Assembly (NCBI GenBank): GCA_036429605.1 | Contig: JAVFKD010000016.1 | Span: forward strand, 5,003,141-5,067,140 | Source: Cladobotryum mycophilum | Taxonomy: Eukaryota; Ascomycota; Sordariomycetes; Hypocreales; Hypocreaceae | DNA length: 64,000 bases | Direction of reading: 5' to 3' | Shown here: piece by piece, positions 24,037 to 35,026 of the stretch | Layout: each line of letters opens with the position of its first letter | Numbering within the stretch: the stretch's first letter is position 1 | Notes under the pieces: model-generated | Seen by the model: only the letters and a program-made list of their open reading frames with translations | What the model was told of the DNA's origin: nothing | Databases searched by the model: none | Position numbers and translations under genes: made by a program

Positions 24037-24600
24037 TACTGTTTTAACTACTATAGATTCCTTGGCTATTATAGTTCTTTTTAGAGTTTATTCTACCTAT
24101 TAACTTTATTCTATACTTTTCTTAGCTATAAAACTATATAAAGATATTCTTGGTTATTTTTATTATTCTAGTCTAATAGCTTTCTTTAGTTAATTAATAA
24201 GATTAGTATAAAATAATTAAATAACTTAAGCTTTATTTATAGCCTCTAGGGCTATTTAAATATACTATAATATATTTAAGGCTTTTAATTATTATTATTA
24301 TTAGGCCTTTTAGGCCTTTTAGGCCTTTTTAGCTAGTTGTTCATTTGGACTATTGTCTAAGGTTATTTTTATTATATCTATGGCCTCTAGACTAATAATT
24401 TTACTAGCTATGGCTTGGGCTTGAGCTAGGGCTAATCGTATTATAGCTTTAGCTGTAGCTGTAGTTGTGGCTTTGATTATAGTGCGTTCATCGCGTCTGT
24501 CGCGTTGAGTAAGCTTTTCCTATGCTCTTGTAAAAGCTATCTATAAGGGCTGATATCCCTTTCGCAAGCGATTGCGGAAGGGTGCAGCGTTAATAGATAG
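24037..24600 (-). mobile_element. LINE L1 continued: 5' end, antisense
   Basis: It matches, in reverse, the 5' part of L2 (the GCACCCCTCCGCACGCG motif of L2 near 14220 appears here as CGCAAGCGATTGCGGAAGGG at about 24562). L1 therefore runs from 10786 to about 24597 once L3, L2 and the SINE are removed. It lacks roughly 100 bp of the L2 5' leader or has a diverged one. Confidence 0.65.
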
Positions 24601-24680
24601 AATCTATTTCCCTTAGTTAACTTGTATTATGTTTTTCTGGCGTTTTAAGCTCGATTCGGTGGCGTATTTTGGGCGATGCT
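24598..24680 (-). repeat. Repeat R, copy 1, at the LINE L1 5' boundary
   Basis: About 80 bp match, in reverse complement, 47133-47214. The shared core includes GAGCTTAAACGCCAGAAAAA and AAGGGAAATAGATT. It is either part of a LINE 5' leader or the sequence into which L1 inserted. Confidence 0.5.
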
Positions 24681-24928
24681 ATATAGCTATTATATATAGC
24701 TATAGTAATAGCTATAAAAGATTTAATTAGCTTCTATAAAGCGATTAAATGTACTGTAATTATCACGAGATTAAATAATAGTATAAGCAGTTTATATAAC
24801 TTTAGTGAAATAAAGTATTTTAAACAATAGGCAAACACAGTATTAAACCTCAAAAGTAGTGTTTTTACATACAAAAACATACTATTTGTAATGGTAGGGC
24901 GAGAACGGCTGTCCCGGACTTTTTATGC
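24681..24928. other. AT-rich spacer downstream of the HMG-CoA reductase gene
   Basis: No reading frame or repeat is recognised. Composition rises from AT-rich to balanced toward 24900, marking the edge of the RIP-affected block. Confidence 0.5.
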
Positions 24929-24956
24929 CCAACTAAGAGGCGTGCACCTTAGTTGG
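24929..24956. terminator. Hairpin downstream of HMG-CoA reductase
   Basis: A 9-bp perfect inverted repeat (CCAACTAAG / CTTAGTTGG) surrounds a 10-base loop, about 200 bp past the stop codon of the minus-strand gene. It could lie in the 3' UTR. Fungal termination does not need such hairpins, so a function is not implied. Confidence 0.35.
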
Positions 24957-25151
24957 CCCCCATGAGGGGTTGCCTACGGGTACTTTTATTTGATTGATTG
25001 AACGGTGGGAGGCCCTGATCATCTAGGACGCTGTCTTTGCCTGTTTTCCCTCTCATCCAAAACATTAAACTCCGTACCAATACCAGCCACACGACCCATT
25101 TCATCGTGCACATAAATTTATCGTTGCAATCGTTGCTGCGCTCAGACTTGT

Positions 25152-28100
25152 TCATGATCTATTAACCTCCCGCGCATTGGACATGGCCAATGGCACGTGA
25201 GTCGGCGATGGAGTAGGTGTCGCAGTCCTGGATAGAGCGGCACTGGGGGCAGCGCTTCGGTTGTGTGTCATGTGCGCCCTCACGAGGTGACCGGCTGCGA
25301 GAGCACTGCAAAGAGACAATTCACCAGCCAAGACGGAAGCACTAATGATACGGGCCAGGCGGCGGGCATTGTCACCGGGGTTAGTGGGGTGGGATCCCTT
25401 AATGCCGAGCATGTCGAGCATAGAGTTCTGGGGGTCCAGGATAGTACCGCCGCCAAGAGTACCGACTTCCAATGAGGGCATGGAAACAGAGATTTGCAGA
25501 GAGCCGTGAAGACTAGAACTGGTTAGTTTATGCATCAAACCTTGCTTGCGTATAGAGACTTACTTCTTCATGACAGTGATACAGTTGGCACTCTCCACAA
25601 CCTGGGCGGGATCCTGACCAGTAGCAAGGAAAATAGCAGCGACAATGTTAGCGGCGTGGGCGTTGAAACCACCAATGGAACCGGCCATGGCTGAACCAAT
25701 CATGTTCTTGGATATGTTAAGCTCAACCAGGGAATCGACATTACTCTTTAAGACATTCTTAACAACGTCGGCAGGGATAATAGCCTCGGCGACAACGCTT
25801 TTACCACGACCCTCGATCCAGTTAATGGCCGCAGGCTTTTTGTCTATGCAATAGTTACCAGAGAGAGAAATAATATTTATATCCTCAAAGCCACCCTCAG
25901 TTGCCATAACGTTAAGAGCGTGCTCGCAGCCCTTAGAAATCATATTCATTCCCATAGCATCACCGGTAGTAGTCTTAAAACGGATGTATAGGTTAGTGCC
26001 AGCTATAGCAGTCTTCATGGTCTGTAATCGGGCGAATCGGCTAGTAGAGTTAAAAGCTTTCTTCATCATGGCCTGACCAGCCTCAGAGTCAAGCCATAGC
26101 TTAGCAGCACCGGCTCGCTCAAGGGTCTCAAAGCTAATACAGGGACCACGAGTCATACCATCGGCGGTGAGCACGGTAATAGCACCACCACCAGTATTAA
26201 TGGCCTTGCAGCCTCTGCTTGTACTAGCAACTAAGACACCTTCAGTAGTAGCCATAGGGATAAAAAAGCTCTGGCCATCGATGACAAGGGGACCGGCGAC
26301 ACCAACGGGAATAGGCATATAACCAACAACGTTTTCACAGCAAGCGCCAAAAACACGCTCCCAGTCATAGTGCTTGTAAGGAAGCTTTGAATGTTCCAAG
26401 CAGCCGGTGAGTTCAGAAGTGGCCCGGGTGCGAGAGATAATGGTTCGGCGAATCTTAACAGCACGAGTAAAGTCCTTAAGCGTCTTTTCCAAAGCATAAC
26501 CGGGAATCTTACCACGCATAGACATCTCAACGATTTCCTCGTCAGTCATTTCAAGGGCGCGCTTCTCCATAAGCATCTTCTCGAGTTCAGGCAGGCTTCG
26601 GTTCTCGGTGGGCTCAGCGGGCTTGGGCTTGGTCATGGTCGGCTTGCCACCCTCATCATCCGTAACAGCAGGAGTGGCGGGCTGGGTAGCCTGAGTGGGT
26701 GGCACATATTTGCCAAGGGGCAAAGTAGCTGAGCCGGTATCGTTGAAATGCTGGGCGCGGGCAAGCTCGATTCGGTCAATCTGGTGGTCGGGAACGTTGG
26801 GATCCTTGATGCCCCAGCGAGCGACATTGAAGAGGTAACTGTTCAAGCCAACACTCAAGGCCAAGGCGGCAATGATCCACTTGGACAGGATAGGGTCCTC
26901 CAAGCTCTTGAGAAGACTGCCGACAACACGGCCACCGACTCCGAAATCATCAAAGATGACGCTGTCGCTGACAGGGGCTCCAGATGGGAGGGCATAGTGA
27001 ACAGAGGGGTACTGAAGCTCATACTTGATGGGAGTGAGAACAGTGATGAGGACAGCCTTGCCGCCAGCCTTGGCAGCCTCGAGAATGACATCCAGGCCGT
27101 TGGACGCCACCTTGAAGGGATCAACGGGAGCAGGAGAGACAATGGCGCCGACAATGTCGGTCCATGAACGGATGTTGGAGAAGGAACCGGAGCTACGGAA
27201 AGGAATAGTGCAAATGTTAAACAAGTTTAACAGAATGAAGCCAACAGTCATTAGAACCTTGAACTTAGGAACACTACTGTTTCTCATCTTGCAACCAAAG
27301 ATAAAGACCTCACCCTTGGAAGTCTGACCATCGGTGCGATCCTGGCTCTTAGCAACATTCTCAGCAACACGACGGCTGACACCATCAGCCTCCAAGGCAA
27401 GACGGGTCTCGACATGCCGCTTGATGCGGTTGATCTCAAGCTTGATGCTCAAAATGGCAGTGTAAAAAGTAAAGAGAAGGATGCAGTCAATGAAAAGAAT
27501 CCAAGAGGCCAAGAAGCAAAACTGCCGGAGACCCCCTGGACGCCAGAAGCAGCACCAAGGACAAGAATCAGGATTTCAATCGCATAGTCTCGAATAATCT
27601 CGTAACCCTTGTCCTTGATGGCAGCCTGAACAGCAGACTGAATAGTATTGGGTGACTTTTGCTCAGACTTCTTGCCCTTTTGGTCCTTGGACGGCACGGG
27701 ACAGTGCTTAATGGCGTGAGAGAGCACAGCCTTTGTGAGGGCAATATTCTTCTCAAAGCCAATGGTCACGACCAAGAAAGGGAGACCCTCGGACAAGAGG
27801 ACAAGACTGACAGGCACGCCGAGATGGGTGGTAATAGCCAGGCCAAAGAGGAAAGCAAAAGTAGAAGAAAAGATAGTGGTCATGCCCAGCCAAAAGTTAG
27901 AGCCTATACGGCGCATAGAGAGGAACAAGGAGACAAAGTTAAAGTGCATAACAACATAACCCAAAACCATAATAACAATATCAAGGGTCTCGGCATTTTT
28001 TAAAAGGTCGAGGAACTCGGTCCAGGCATTGTTAAACCAGAGAGCTAAGTTACTCCTAGAGTAAACCTTAGCGGCCTTCATGATCCACATCTTCTTCTCA

Positions 28101-28692
28101 TGGCTATGCTGGGTTTTGACCTCTTCGGCATCCTCGTTAGGGATTTCCTGAGTAGCAGAAAGAAAGTAGGGAGCCTGGTAGTAAGGGAGAGAATAAGCCA
28201 GAATGCTGTCCTGCGAGTAGGTGGTGAATGAGTTTTCAGTGGCGGGCAGAGCAGTAACAGAGAGGTTCTGAGGCGTGGGAATAGCATTTGAGTGAGGAGC
28301 GGTAGCCGACTCAGCGGACTGGGTGTCGGGGAAGACCAAAGTCAGGAGAGCAAGGTGATCAGCCTCACCAGAAGGCTTAGAGCCTCTCTCGACGCTCTGC
28401 CACTTCCATGAGGTCTCGGGGCCGGCAGTCAAGTTCCTGCTGCCCTCTGCCAGGGAAGACCACTCTGCCTTGCCCAGCTGTGCGGTTCTATTCAGTATGC
28501 TATCCTGTAGTAGGCCAATGTATGACGTGCTCGCTAACAGAGCATAGACAACGACGGTATAGATCGGGTGAGAGTACGCAAACTTAGCAAGCGACTGTAT
28601 TAAAGGGGTAACGGCCTTGTTAAAGCGTGAAAGGGCCTGGTTCTGAACCGGGGAGGCTCCCCGCGGAAGCGACTGGGGAGGAACGAGGCCAT
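25152..28692 (-). CDS. HMG-CoA reductase (two 1-base frameshifts, one intron)
   Basis: The enzyme reduces HMG-CoA to mevalonate with NADPH, the committed step of isoprenoid and sterol synthesis, in the endoplasmic reticulum membrane. The start is the ATG at 28692-28690, giving MASFLPSRFRGE, a fungal-type N-terminus. A first membrane segment follows (HPIYTVVVYALLAS), then a multi-pass sterol-sensing region from about residue 236, a linker, and the catalytic domain. Catalytic residues are present: Glu in TTEG (about 818), Lys in DKKP (about 952), Asp in GQDPAQ (about 1028) and the terminal His in GHLVRAHM. An intron at 25519-25563 (GTAAGT...CTAAC...CAG) joins MKN to SSLHG. Two frame breaks occur: C4 on the coding strand at 28650-28653 and G5 at 27532-27536 (C5 on the + strand). 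Adding one base at each gives exactly 1,166 codons including the stop, the normal family size. No RIP-type stops are present. Confidence 0.9.
25519..25563 (-). other. Spliceosomal intron in HMG-CoA reductase
   Basis: It is 45 bp with donor GTAAGT, branch-like CTAAC and acceptor CAG. Splicing joins ...ITVMKN to SSLHGSLQISVSMPS, matching the conserved HMG-CoA reductase core. Read-through would end at the stop immediately after the donor. Confidence 0.85.
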
Positions 28693-29955
28693 CCTGTCGA
28701 TGGTGGGGGTTGTTAAATGAGTTACTCGACGATTAGGTTATCGCGACATTTATATAGTGCGAAAGAACCGAAGGACTCGAATCTAGCGGAGAGGCAAAGC
28801 GTGTAAGTGTAAGCAGTGTTGTCATCGATAAAATCAAATATCATGGCCTTACATTGCATACAAAACCCTAGCATTGCAGGGAACATCTCTGCATAGAAGG
28901 CCCAGCACCTCGCAAATGCAGCACCACCAAGGCCTTGTATAAAGAAATGGTAATCGTTTTTTTACTGGTGAAAGGCATAAAAGAAGAGAAAAGAAAGAGA
29001 GGGTAAAAAAAGTCTGAAAGAGACTGGACTGGTTAAAGCTCCCCTGATGGGTCGAGACACCAAACGAGCAAGTGCGCTGTGCAATCGAATTGGGGGTTAA
29101 TTCTTATCTCCCTGTTGCGCCCAAAGGGGCAATAAAATCAGTTAGTTAGATTCTTTTTTATTTTTTTATTGTTTAAATCTTTTAGGCTGGGCTGCAGCAA
29201 AGTCGTTATCGCACGTACCTATTCCGTACTAAATATACTATTACCACCTAAATACAGAGTACGAAGTATACATTTACTATACAGAGTTGTTGGAATGTAT
29301 GGTGGGAATTGCGGGTCTGTGCAAGGTGAACTATTGGTACTTTAATTTGGGCTAATTTACCGCTATCTAAGGGTTATCCGAGGTACCTCCAGTTCATAAG
29401 GCACACATTTCCCATACAATTAAATAGCTGATTCAATTAATCAATTATGTTCGTTTTATCTATTGGCTCAAGAAGAGTACAAGCGATAGACGGGCGGTGG
29501 AGGCCACTAATAGAGTCCCCTAAAGGACAACGAACAGCGCAGCACAAAAACCACTGCTAGCATTATAACTGGCTGGTGTGCTTTGGTTTCCCTATTTGAT
29601 TAGACCTAATACTTTACACGGGTCACTTTGGTATGTACTTATTTAATATATTTGGTTAAGCCGCAGCGCGGCTTGAGGTCGCACTTAGACAAATTATAAT
29701 TAAGTCTGTATGCCTTTGCGGTATTATTAATAAGCCACCATGGCTAAGATCGGTAGCTTCATCGGCCCTAATGAGAAAGTTAATGTCTGAGACTTGTATT
29801 TAGCATGGGAATTCCACTAATATTCCGGTATATAGTCAATGGCATATAACTCGGCGATAAGCTCGATCTAAGACCAAATCTGCATCTTAATAACTCAATT
29901 AGATCCGCCTGTGGTGAATTAGGGGCTGGAGATAACTTATTAGCAGGCTGGCGAT
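28693..29955. other. Intergenic region upstream of HMG-CoA reductase
   Basis: No credible coding frame. The 500 bp next to the gene are the likely promoter; no TATA-like site is convincingly placed. Composition is balanced, unlike the RIP blocks. Nothing else is recognised until the tandem repeats at 29956. Confidence 0.5.
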
Positions 29956-30264
29956 CCATTCCATAGTATTTATTTGTTTTTCTATTTACGTCATATATAT
30001 GTTCTATTTGGAATGTTAGCCATTCCGTAGTATTTATTTGTTTTTCTATTTACGTCATATATATGTTCTATTTGGAATGTTAGCCATTCTGTAGTATTTA
30101 TTTGTTTTTCTATTTACGTCACATATATATTCTATTTGGAATGTTAGCCATTCCATAGTATTTATTTGTTTTTCTATTTACGTCATATATATGTTCTATT
30201 TGGAATGTTAGCCATTCTATTGTATTTATTTATTTTATTACTTATATTATATATACTTTATACC
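29956..30264. repeat. Tandem repeat, 64-bp unit
   Basis: The starts of the repeated CCATTC motif fall at 29956, 30020, 30084, 30148 and 30212, an exact 64-bp period. Each unit contains GTATTTATTTGTTTTTC and ends in TTTGGAATGTTAG. Units differ by a few mostly C/T changes. The array is broken after the fifth unit by the MITE at 30267. Confidence 0.9.
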
Positions 30265-30266
30265 TA

Positions 30267-30449
30267 ACATAATCCATAAACAAGTGTGCCAAACAAGCAA
30301 GTATGCTACTTAAGTATCTTTTACTAGGGTTATGTGCTAAAAGATACTTAAGGCACTTAAACCATGTTTGTACTATTTATTACCGGTGGCATTAAGAAAG
30401 TACATAGTGGCACACTCGCTTGTCTGGCACACTCGCTTGTGGAATACGT
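30267..30449. mobile_element. MITE derived from a pogo element, copy 1
   Basis: It is 183 bp between TA duplications (30265-30266 and 30450-30451). The ends carry the same doubled AAGCGAGTGTGCCA-type core as the full-length family-B elements, and the interior is unrelated to transposase. A second copy is at 33477-33654. It must depend on a pogo transposase supplied elsewhere. Confidence 0.8.
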
Positions 30450-30451
30450 TA

Positions 30452-30856
30452 TATTCTATTTGAAATACTAGTTATTCCATTATATTTATTTATTTTATTA
30501 CTCATATTATCTATACTTTATACCTATGTTCTATTTAGAATGCTAATCATTCCATTGTATTTATTTATTTTATTACTTACATTATATATACTTTATACTT
30601 ATATTTTATTTGGAATGCTAGTCATTCTATTATATTTATTCATTTTATTACTTATATTATATATACTCTATACCTATATTCCATTTAGAATACTAGCCAT
30701 TTTATTGTATTTATTTATTTTATTATTTATATTATATATACTCTGTACTTATGTTTTATTTAAAATATTAGCTATTCTACCATATTTATTTATTTTACTA
30801 CTTATATTATATATACTCTATACCTATGTTCTATTTATAGTATTAGCTATTCCATA
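30452..30856. repeat. Tandem repeat, 75-bp variant unit
   Basis: About five units continue the array after the MITE, now with a 75-bp period (for example ATTCCATTAT to ATTCCATTGT). Because 75 is divisible by three, one frame stays open for 150 codons and reads as a repeating hydrophobic peptide; I treat that as a by-product. Reverse-oriented units recur at 44455-44620. Confidence 0.8.
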
Positions 30857-31060
30857 TAGCGCCACCGCCTAACCAAATCTATCAAACACATACTCTATCT
30901 ATACTAAAGTAACCTATATAATATATTAAATCTAATTAAATAGATATACTAAAGTATACAAATTTAATATAATAGTATATGTATTTGATTAGATTTAATA
31001 TATCATATAGTTTACTTTAGTGTATACTTCTTTCATACATTTAATTAGGCGGCGGCGCTA
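30857..31060. mobile_element. Short inverted-repeat element (MITE-like), copy 1
   Basis: It starts TAGCGCCACCGCCTAA and ends TTAGGCGGCGGCGCTA. The interior is largely self-complementary around CTAAAGTA and ATATATTAAATCTAATTAAA. A related copy at about 44268-44454 ends in the same TAGCGGCGCTA. Both abut the 64/75-bp satellite units. No coding capacity. Confidence 0.65.
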
Positions 31061-31365
31061 AAAGTCTGTATTACCTTTTATGTTATAGCAAATTATAGGT
31101 ATGGAGAACAGGTTCTTTTTATGGATAATACTCGGTAAATGTCTAGAATAAGCCATCGCAACTGGACTTCGCTGCTTAAGTGAGGAAAATAAAACATCAA
31201 ATAGTCACATAGATGCCCTGGCTAGTGTTAGAAAATCTGCGATGTTGGCAACCAGCCTACTTCACTTCATTTAGCACTACTATTCGAACGATACTGCTCC
31301 TTACTGGAGTTCATACTACTGTTCAATGATTAGACTTATTTCCTTTTATCTCTAACCTACTAAAT

Positions 31366-31887
31366 ATGGACATTAGGCATTTGCTTAACCCAACACAAAC
31401 GGCTATAAAACAACGGGCCACCGCAACCAAGCCACTACACTCGGAGATCAAGAACGTGGACAGGTGGCCCATGACCCCGCCAAAATCACTCTGTTCGTAC
31501 CCCATACCGGCATCGAGCTGTCCCGGCACACAACAGTCAGAGGGCTCTCATGATCAACTCCAAGCGCTTCTCCATTCCAATTATATACATGCCGGATCCA
31601 CATTCATTCAATACAACATGTCCCTGCCAGGAAGCAACATCCCAATTGAAGTCCGGATAGAGAAGCCATGGGAGAAGCAGCAGCGAGGAATGAAGGCGAG
31701 GAGCTGTCGCAAGTCTAGGTTGGCATTGCAGCAGGAGATCAATCAGTTCAGGGGAAAGCTGCTATATGCGCAACAGCAGCTAGAACTTGCCAGCTGGGAG
31801 AGAGATCACTATAGAGACGAGATAAATCTTCTTAGACATAAGTCGATGGGGAGCTCAGCAGCAGACAGAACAGCGTACTCTCTTTAA
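31366..31887 (+). CDS. Hypothetical protein with a basic and coiled-coil C-terminal region
   Basis: It is a 173-codon frame starting at ATG 31366. Residues 1-95 are low-complexity. Residues about 105-160 run from a basic stretch (KQQRGMKARSCRKSRLAL) into a glutamine- and leucine-rich helix ending ERDHYRDEINLLRHK. The basic-then-helix layout recalls fungal bZIP-type or coiled-coil regulatory proteins, but the spacing is not canonical and I cannot assign a family. A frame overlaps it on the opposite strand at 31323-31529. It could be a fragment of a larger gene. No intron is evident. Confidence 0.4.
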   Translation: MDIRHLLNPTQTAIKQRATATKPLHSEIKNVDRWPMTPPKSLCSYPIPASSCPGTQQSEGSHDQLQALLHSNYIHAGSTFIQYNMSLPGSNIPIEVRIEKPWEKQQRGMKARSCRKSRLALQQEINQFRGKLLYAQQQLELASWERDHYRDEINLLRHKSMGSSAADRTAYSL

Positions 31888-31888
31888 T

Positions 31889-32392
31889 ATGACCAATTTG
31901 GACTCCCATCAACCGAGGGATCAGGCATTAATGAATGCATTTATAGCGTCATTTGATCCTATTCGCTTTCAGTATTTGCTAATACGCCGGGTGGCCTGCG
32001 ATAACATCCCATTTAATAATCTTGAGAGTCCCTATTTCCGTGAGCGCATGGAACGTGCAAATGGTGCCATTATCAAGTCTGGGTGTATCCAAAGTCATAC
32101 TACAATCCGCGACTACATCATACAGACATTCAATTGTCATAAAGGCATTGTGACTAAGCTTCTCAGCGGCTCTCTGAGCCGCATTATCATCTGACCTAAG
32201 CCGAATACTACCATCCATGACAAGCCCTCTACCACCACGTAATGATAGTAAAGTTCTTACATTAGCTTCGTATCTTAAGAAATGCAACATTTACATATCT
32301 CTAAAGTCTGTTTGGAGACATTCTAGAGTCTCCGAGGCTTACTCCCCATCAACCTATTAGACTATCGCATCATAATCAAAGCTCCCTGCCTC
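31889..32392 (+). pseudogene. hAT-type transposase, N-terminal fragment
   Basis: The open part (31889-32194, 101 codons) contains a phenylalanine-rich stretch (FDPIRFQYLLIRRV, then NNLESPYFRERM) and HTTIRDYII. This resembles the segment before the first catalytic residue of fungal hAT transposases. Similarity continues past the stop to about 32392 in broken frames. The last 130 bp recur inverted at 44987-45115. Assignment is by motif resemblance only. Confidence 0.4.
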
Positions 32393-33476
32393 GATACCTA
32401 TCTATATAGCCCCAGAACCTTATCGACGGTATTACTAGGCATGATTTCAAAGCGTTCATAGGTATTTTAAGTTTTATGATGATTCATAGACTCTCCTTCC
32501 AACGAAAAGATCGATATTTCTATTTAAGGGAGGCACTAGTAACCTCCCAACGACGAGATGTGTTGAAGAAGCTTCATTGAGATCTTTTTGTCCTACCAGA
32601 ACTACCCTCACCATGTCAAACACCATCTTAAGTCTCGTCTTCGTCGTCGCAAGCGCGTGGGTAACGTCATATATTTTTGATTGTCTCTTACACGAGGATG
32701 GTGATATCCTGTCAGAAGCAATCCCTACAAGGCGTGGTAAGATGATCCCAGCCATTTTACCGTCCTTAGGTTTAACACTCTTTTCTTTTCTTTTCTTATA
32801 GCACGGAGGTCATATAACACCTCAACGGGTACAATAGCTGTGATGAAACATAATACCGGCGGGCAGGTCAAAACACTGGCTCAGGGGAGAAATTAAGGAT
32901 AGGGCCCCTTCAACCATTTCAGCGCGGATACAGGTGCAAGCACCGCCGCAATAAGGTGATTACTTTTATTTTGTTAACGTTGAATATTAATTATTGGCTA
33001 TTGAATGGAAGTTTACTTATAATAGAGGTTGTTATAAACTATCTTGAAAAATATAAGTGTTACACCACTGATTTAAGGTTAAAACATACCTGGGCATATA
33101 GTTAAATACAGGGTTCCGCATTTACTGTAACGCCGTCCCGAAGATTACCCGAACGCATGACGTAATGGAGATGCTAGGTAATCCTGCATAAGTCGCGCGT
33201 GTCTTACACAACAGTTGAATGCACAAGCTTAAGCTTGTGCATAATATAATACCTAGGTTTGATCTTGCTTACCTGGTGATCTTATAAGGTGTTGTTACAT
33301 TTACCTACCTAAAGTAAATTTATAATCTACCATAGATAGAAATCAGTGGTTTCTACCTATTCTACCCTGCCTACCGATAAACCTCTACCCATTCTACTTC
33401 AGTCTCATCTATATAGATATAAGTAAGTAAATTACCGTATGGTATAAAAGTACATTTAATCTATAGCAAATGTATA
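32393..33476. other. Balanced-composition region with small unassigned frames
   Basis: Two overlapping frames, 32577-32801 (+) and 32474-32755 (-), are open but unrecognised. The minus frame has a soluble protein-like composition. The plus frame is short with a hydrophobic end. They may be remnants of one transposon-related gene. Nothing else is seen up to the MITE at 33477. Confidence 0.3.
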
Positions 33477-33654
33477 ACATAATCCACAAGCGAGTGTGCC
33501 AGACAAACGAGTATGCCACTTAAGTATCTTCTACTAGGGTTATATACTAAAAGATACTTAAGGCATTTAAACCATGTTTGTACTATTTATTACCGGTGGC
33601 ATTAAGACATAGTGGCACACTCGCTTGTCTGGCACACTCGTTTATGGATTACGT
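33477..33654. mobile_element. MITE derived from a pogo element, copy 2
   Basis: It is 178 bp with TA duplications at 33475-33476 and 33655-33656. The interior is nearly identical to the MITE at 30267-30449 (both contain ACCATGTTTGTACTATTTAT). The ends carry the doubled GCGAGTGTGCCA core. Confidence 0.85.
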
Positions 33655-34048
33655 TAGCTAATTTAGGTACTAGAACTTCCGCCTTCTCTAATAATTCCCA
33701 CCCAAACTAGCAACTACCAGCCCTGCCCACGAGTCAAGTAAGTCAAGTTTTAGTATCAAACTTAAGTACTTGGTTTACTTGTCAAGTGCTTGTTTACTTG
33801 AGTGTATTATTAACTAAATCAAAGCTTGAAGCCACATTTAACCTTACTACCTACATATTACCCTTGGCTGACGTACAATAAACAAAGTTGCCTAGTGAAA
33901 TCGCACCTCCATGCACCCAGGCTGGCGATCTATTCCATTTCCATCCACGCAGCTCTAGTTGCGTGGATGGACGTTCATTCCGGTCTACACCCGGTGGGAT
34001 GGATGGAATGCCAGGCTGCGGGTTATATTGCGATCTATTCAACCTTTC
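33655..34048. other. Non-coding stretch with a short palindrome
   Basis: No convincing gene; the 82-codon frame at 33826-34074 is compositionally unremarkable. A near-perfect palindrome at about 33943-33972 pairs CCATCCACGCA with TGCGTGGATGG. Confidence 0.4.
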
Positions 34049-34600
34049 TATGTGACGTTCCGGGCGTTTCCTAACATGGATAACCCAGGTCGTGGTATGT
34101 GATGTTGGGTTCGCCGCTTGATCAACGCCGGCTGGTTGCACAGGTTTTCCCCTCGCTGAAGGCAACCTGCTAGCCAGCCTCTGATCCCTTCCTAAGGTTT
34201 TTCCTGATGCCTTGTCTTACCTATTGCCTTGGCTCGGTCTGGGGCCTTATGCCTTTAGCGAGGGGAAAAACCTGTGCAACTAGCCGGCGTTGATCAAGCG
34301 GCGAACCCATCCGCTTGAGACCTCTGAGAGTCTTGGATCTGAAGGCTCTAGAGGGCTAGCGAGGCATAGCCTGGCGAGGCTATGTTTGTATGGCCAGCGA
34401 TGGTCTGCGTAATGTAAAGACAAACTCTTTTCAGTCTTTTATCTTTTATCCTGCTCTGTTAAGGTAGCGTTCCTTACAGGCCGCAGCCGCGCTGTCATGG
34501 CCTGCAAAAATCGTCCTTGCGCTAGCAAGCTGCTAATTGCTATAGCCAAGGAAGATTTTTACAGGAGAGAGTTAGCCCTGATCCCCTGTTTGTTTGTTTG
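34049..34600 (+). mobile_element. LTR-like sequence carrying an inverted-repeat insertion
   Basis: It starts TGTGACGTTCCGGGCGTTTC, the same start as the solo LTR at 41589 and the LTR copy at 44645. After about 55 bp it is interrupted by the inverted-repeat element at 34107-34312. The sequence after it (GC-rich, 34313-34600) does not clearly match the other LTRs. The 3' boundary is uncertain. Confidence 0.45.
34107..34312. mobile_element. Inverted-repeat element of about 205 bp
   Basis: The left arm begins GGGTTCGCCGCTTGATCAAC and the right arm is its complement (34254-34312), over about 57 bp with few mismatches. The loop is about 90 bp, with no reading frame. No target duplication is obvious. 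It is compatible with a MITE of an unidentified DNA transposon. Confidence 0.6.
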
Positions 34601-34964
34601 TTTTACTATTTAACGTTCGTATAAAGCAATACTACCTAACCCCTGCTAGAGTAAAAGATATATTATACTAGAAGCTAAATAAATAATTATATACAATCAC
34701 TATTGTTTTTATATAGTAAATCTTTGGCTTGTTTAGCCCTAGGGTTTTGTGCAATTAAAGCTTATTAACAAGCATCTAGCCCATAAATACAAGTCCGCTT
34801 AGTCTTTTAATTAATAACACTATTAGATCATAGCCTCTTAAAGGGTAGAATGAAAGATTTATAAAAACTTAAAAAATATAAGAGTATAAAAGTATAAAAA
34901 GTAAAAGAGTTAATAGTAATCTAAGACAGCTAGTTTTAGAAGTAAATCTTTTAAAAAGAGTCTA
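34601..34964. other. AT-rich spacer
   Basis: No gene or terminal repeat is recognised. Composition is typical of RIP-affected DNA. Confidence 0.4.
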
Positions 34965-35026
34965 ACATAATCCACAAGCAAGCGAACTATATAAACAAGC
35001 AAACCACCCTCTATAACAATATTAAC
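34965..35026. mobile_element. Left terminal fragment of a pogo element
   Basis: After a TA at 34963-34964 it begins ACATAATCCACAAGCAAGCG with a second core copy about 20 bp on, as in the complete element at 38775. It is cut off by the poly(T) of LINE L4. Confidence 0.6.

Noticed and set aside
30420..30872. 150-residue hydrophobic membrane protein
   Set aside because: It is a translation of the 75-bp tandem repeat (period 25 residues) and part of a MITE end; openness follows from the unit length being divisible by three.
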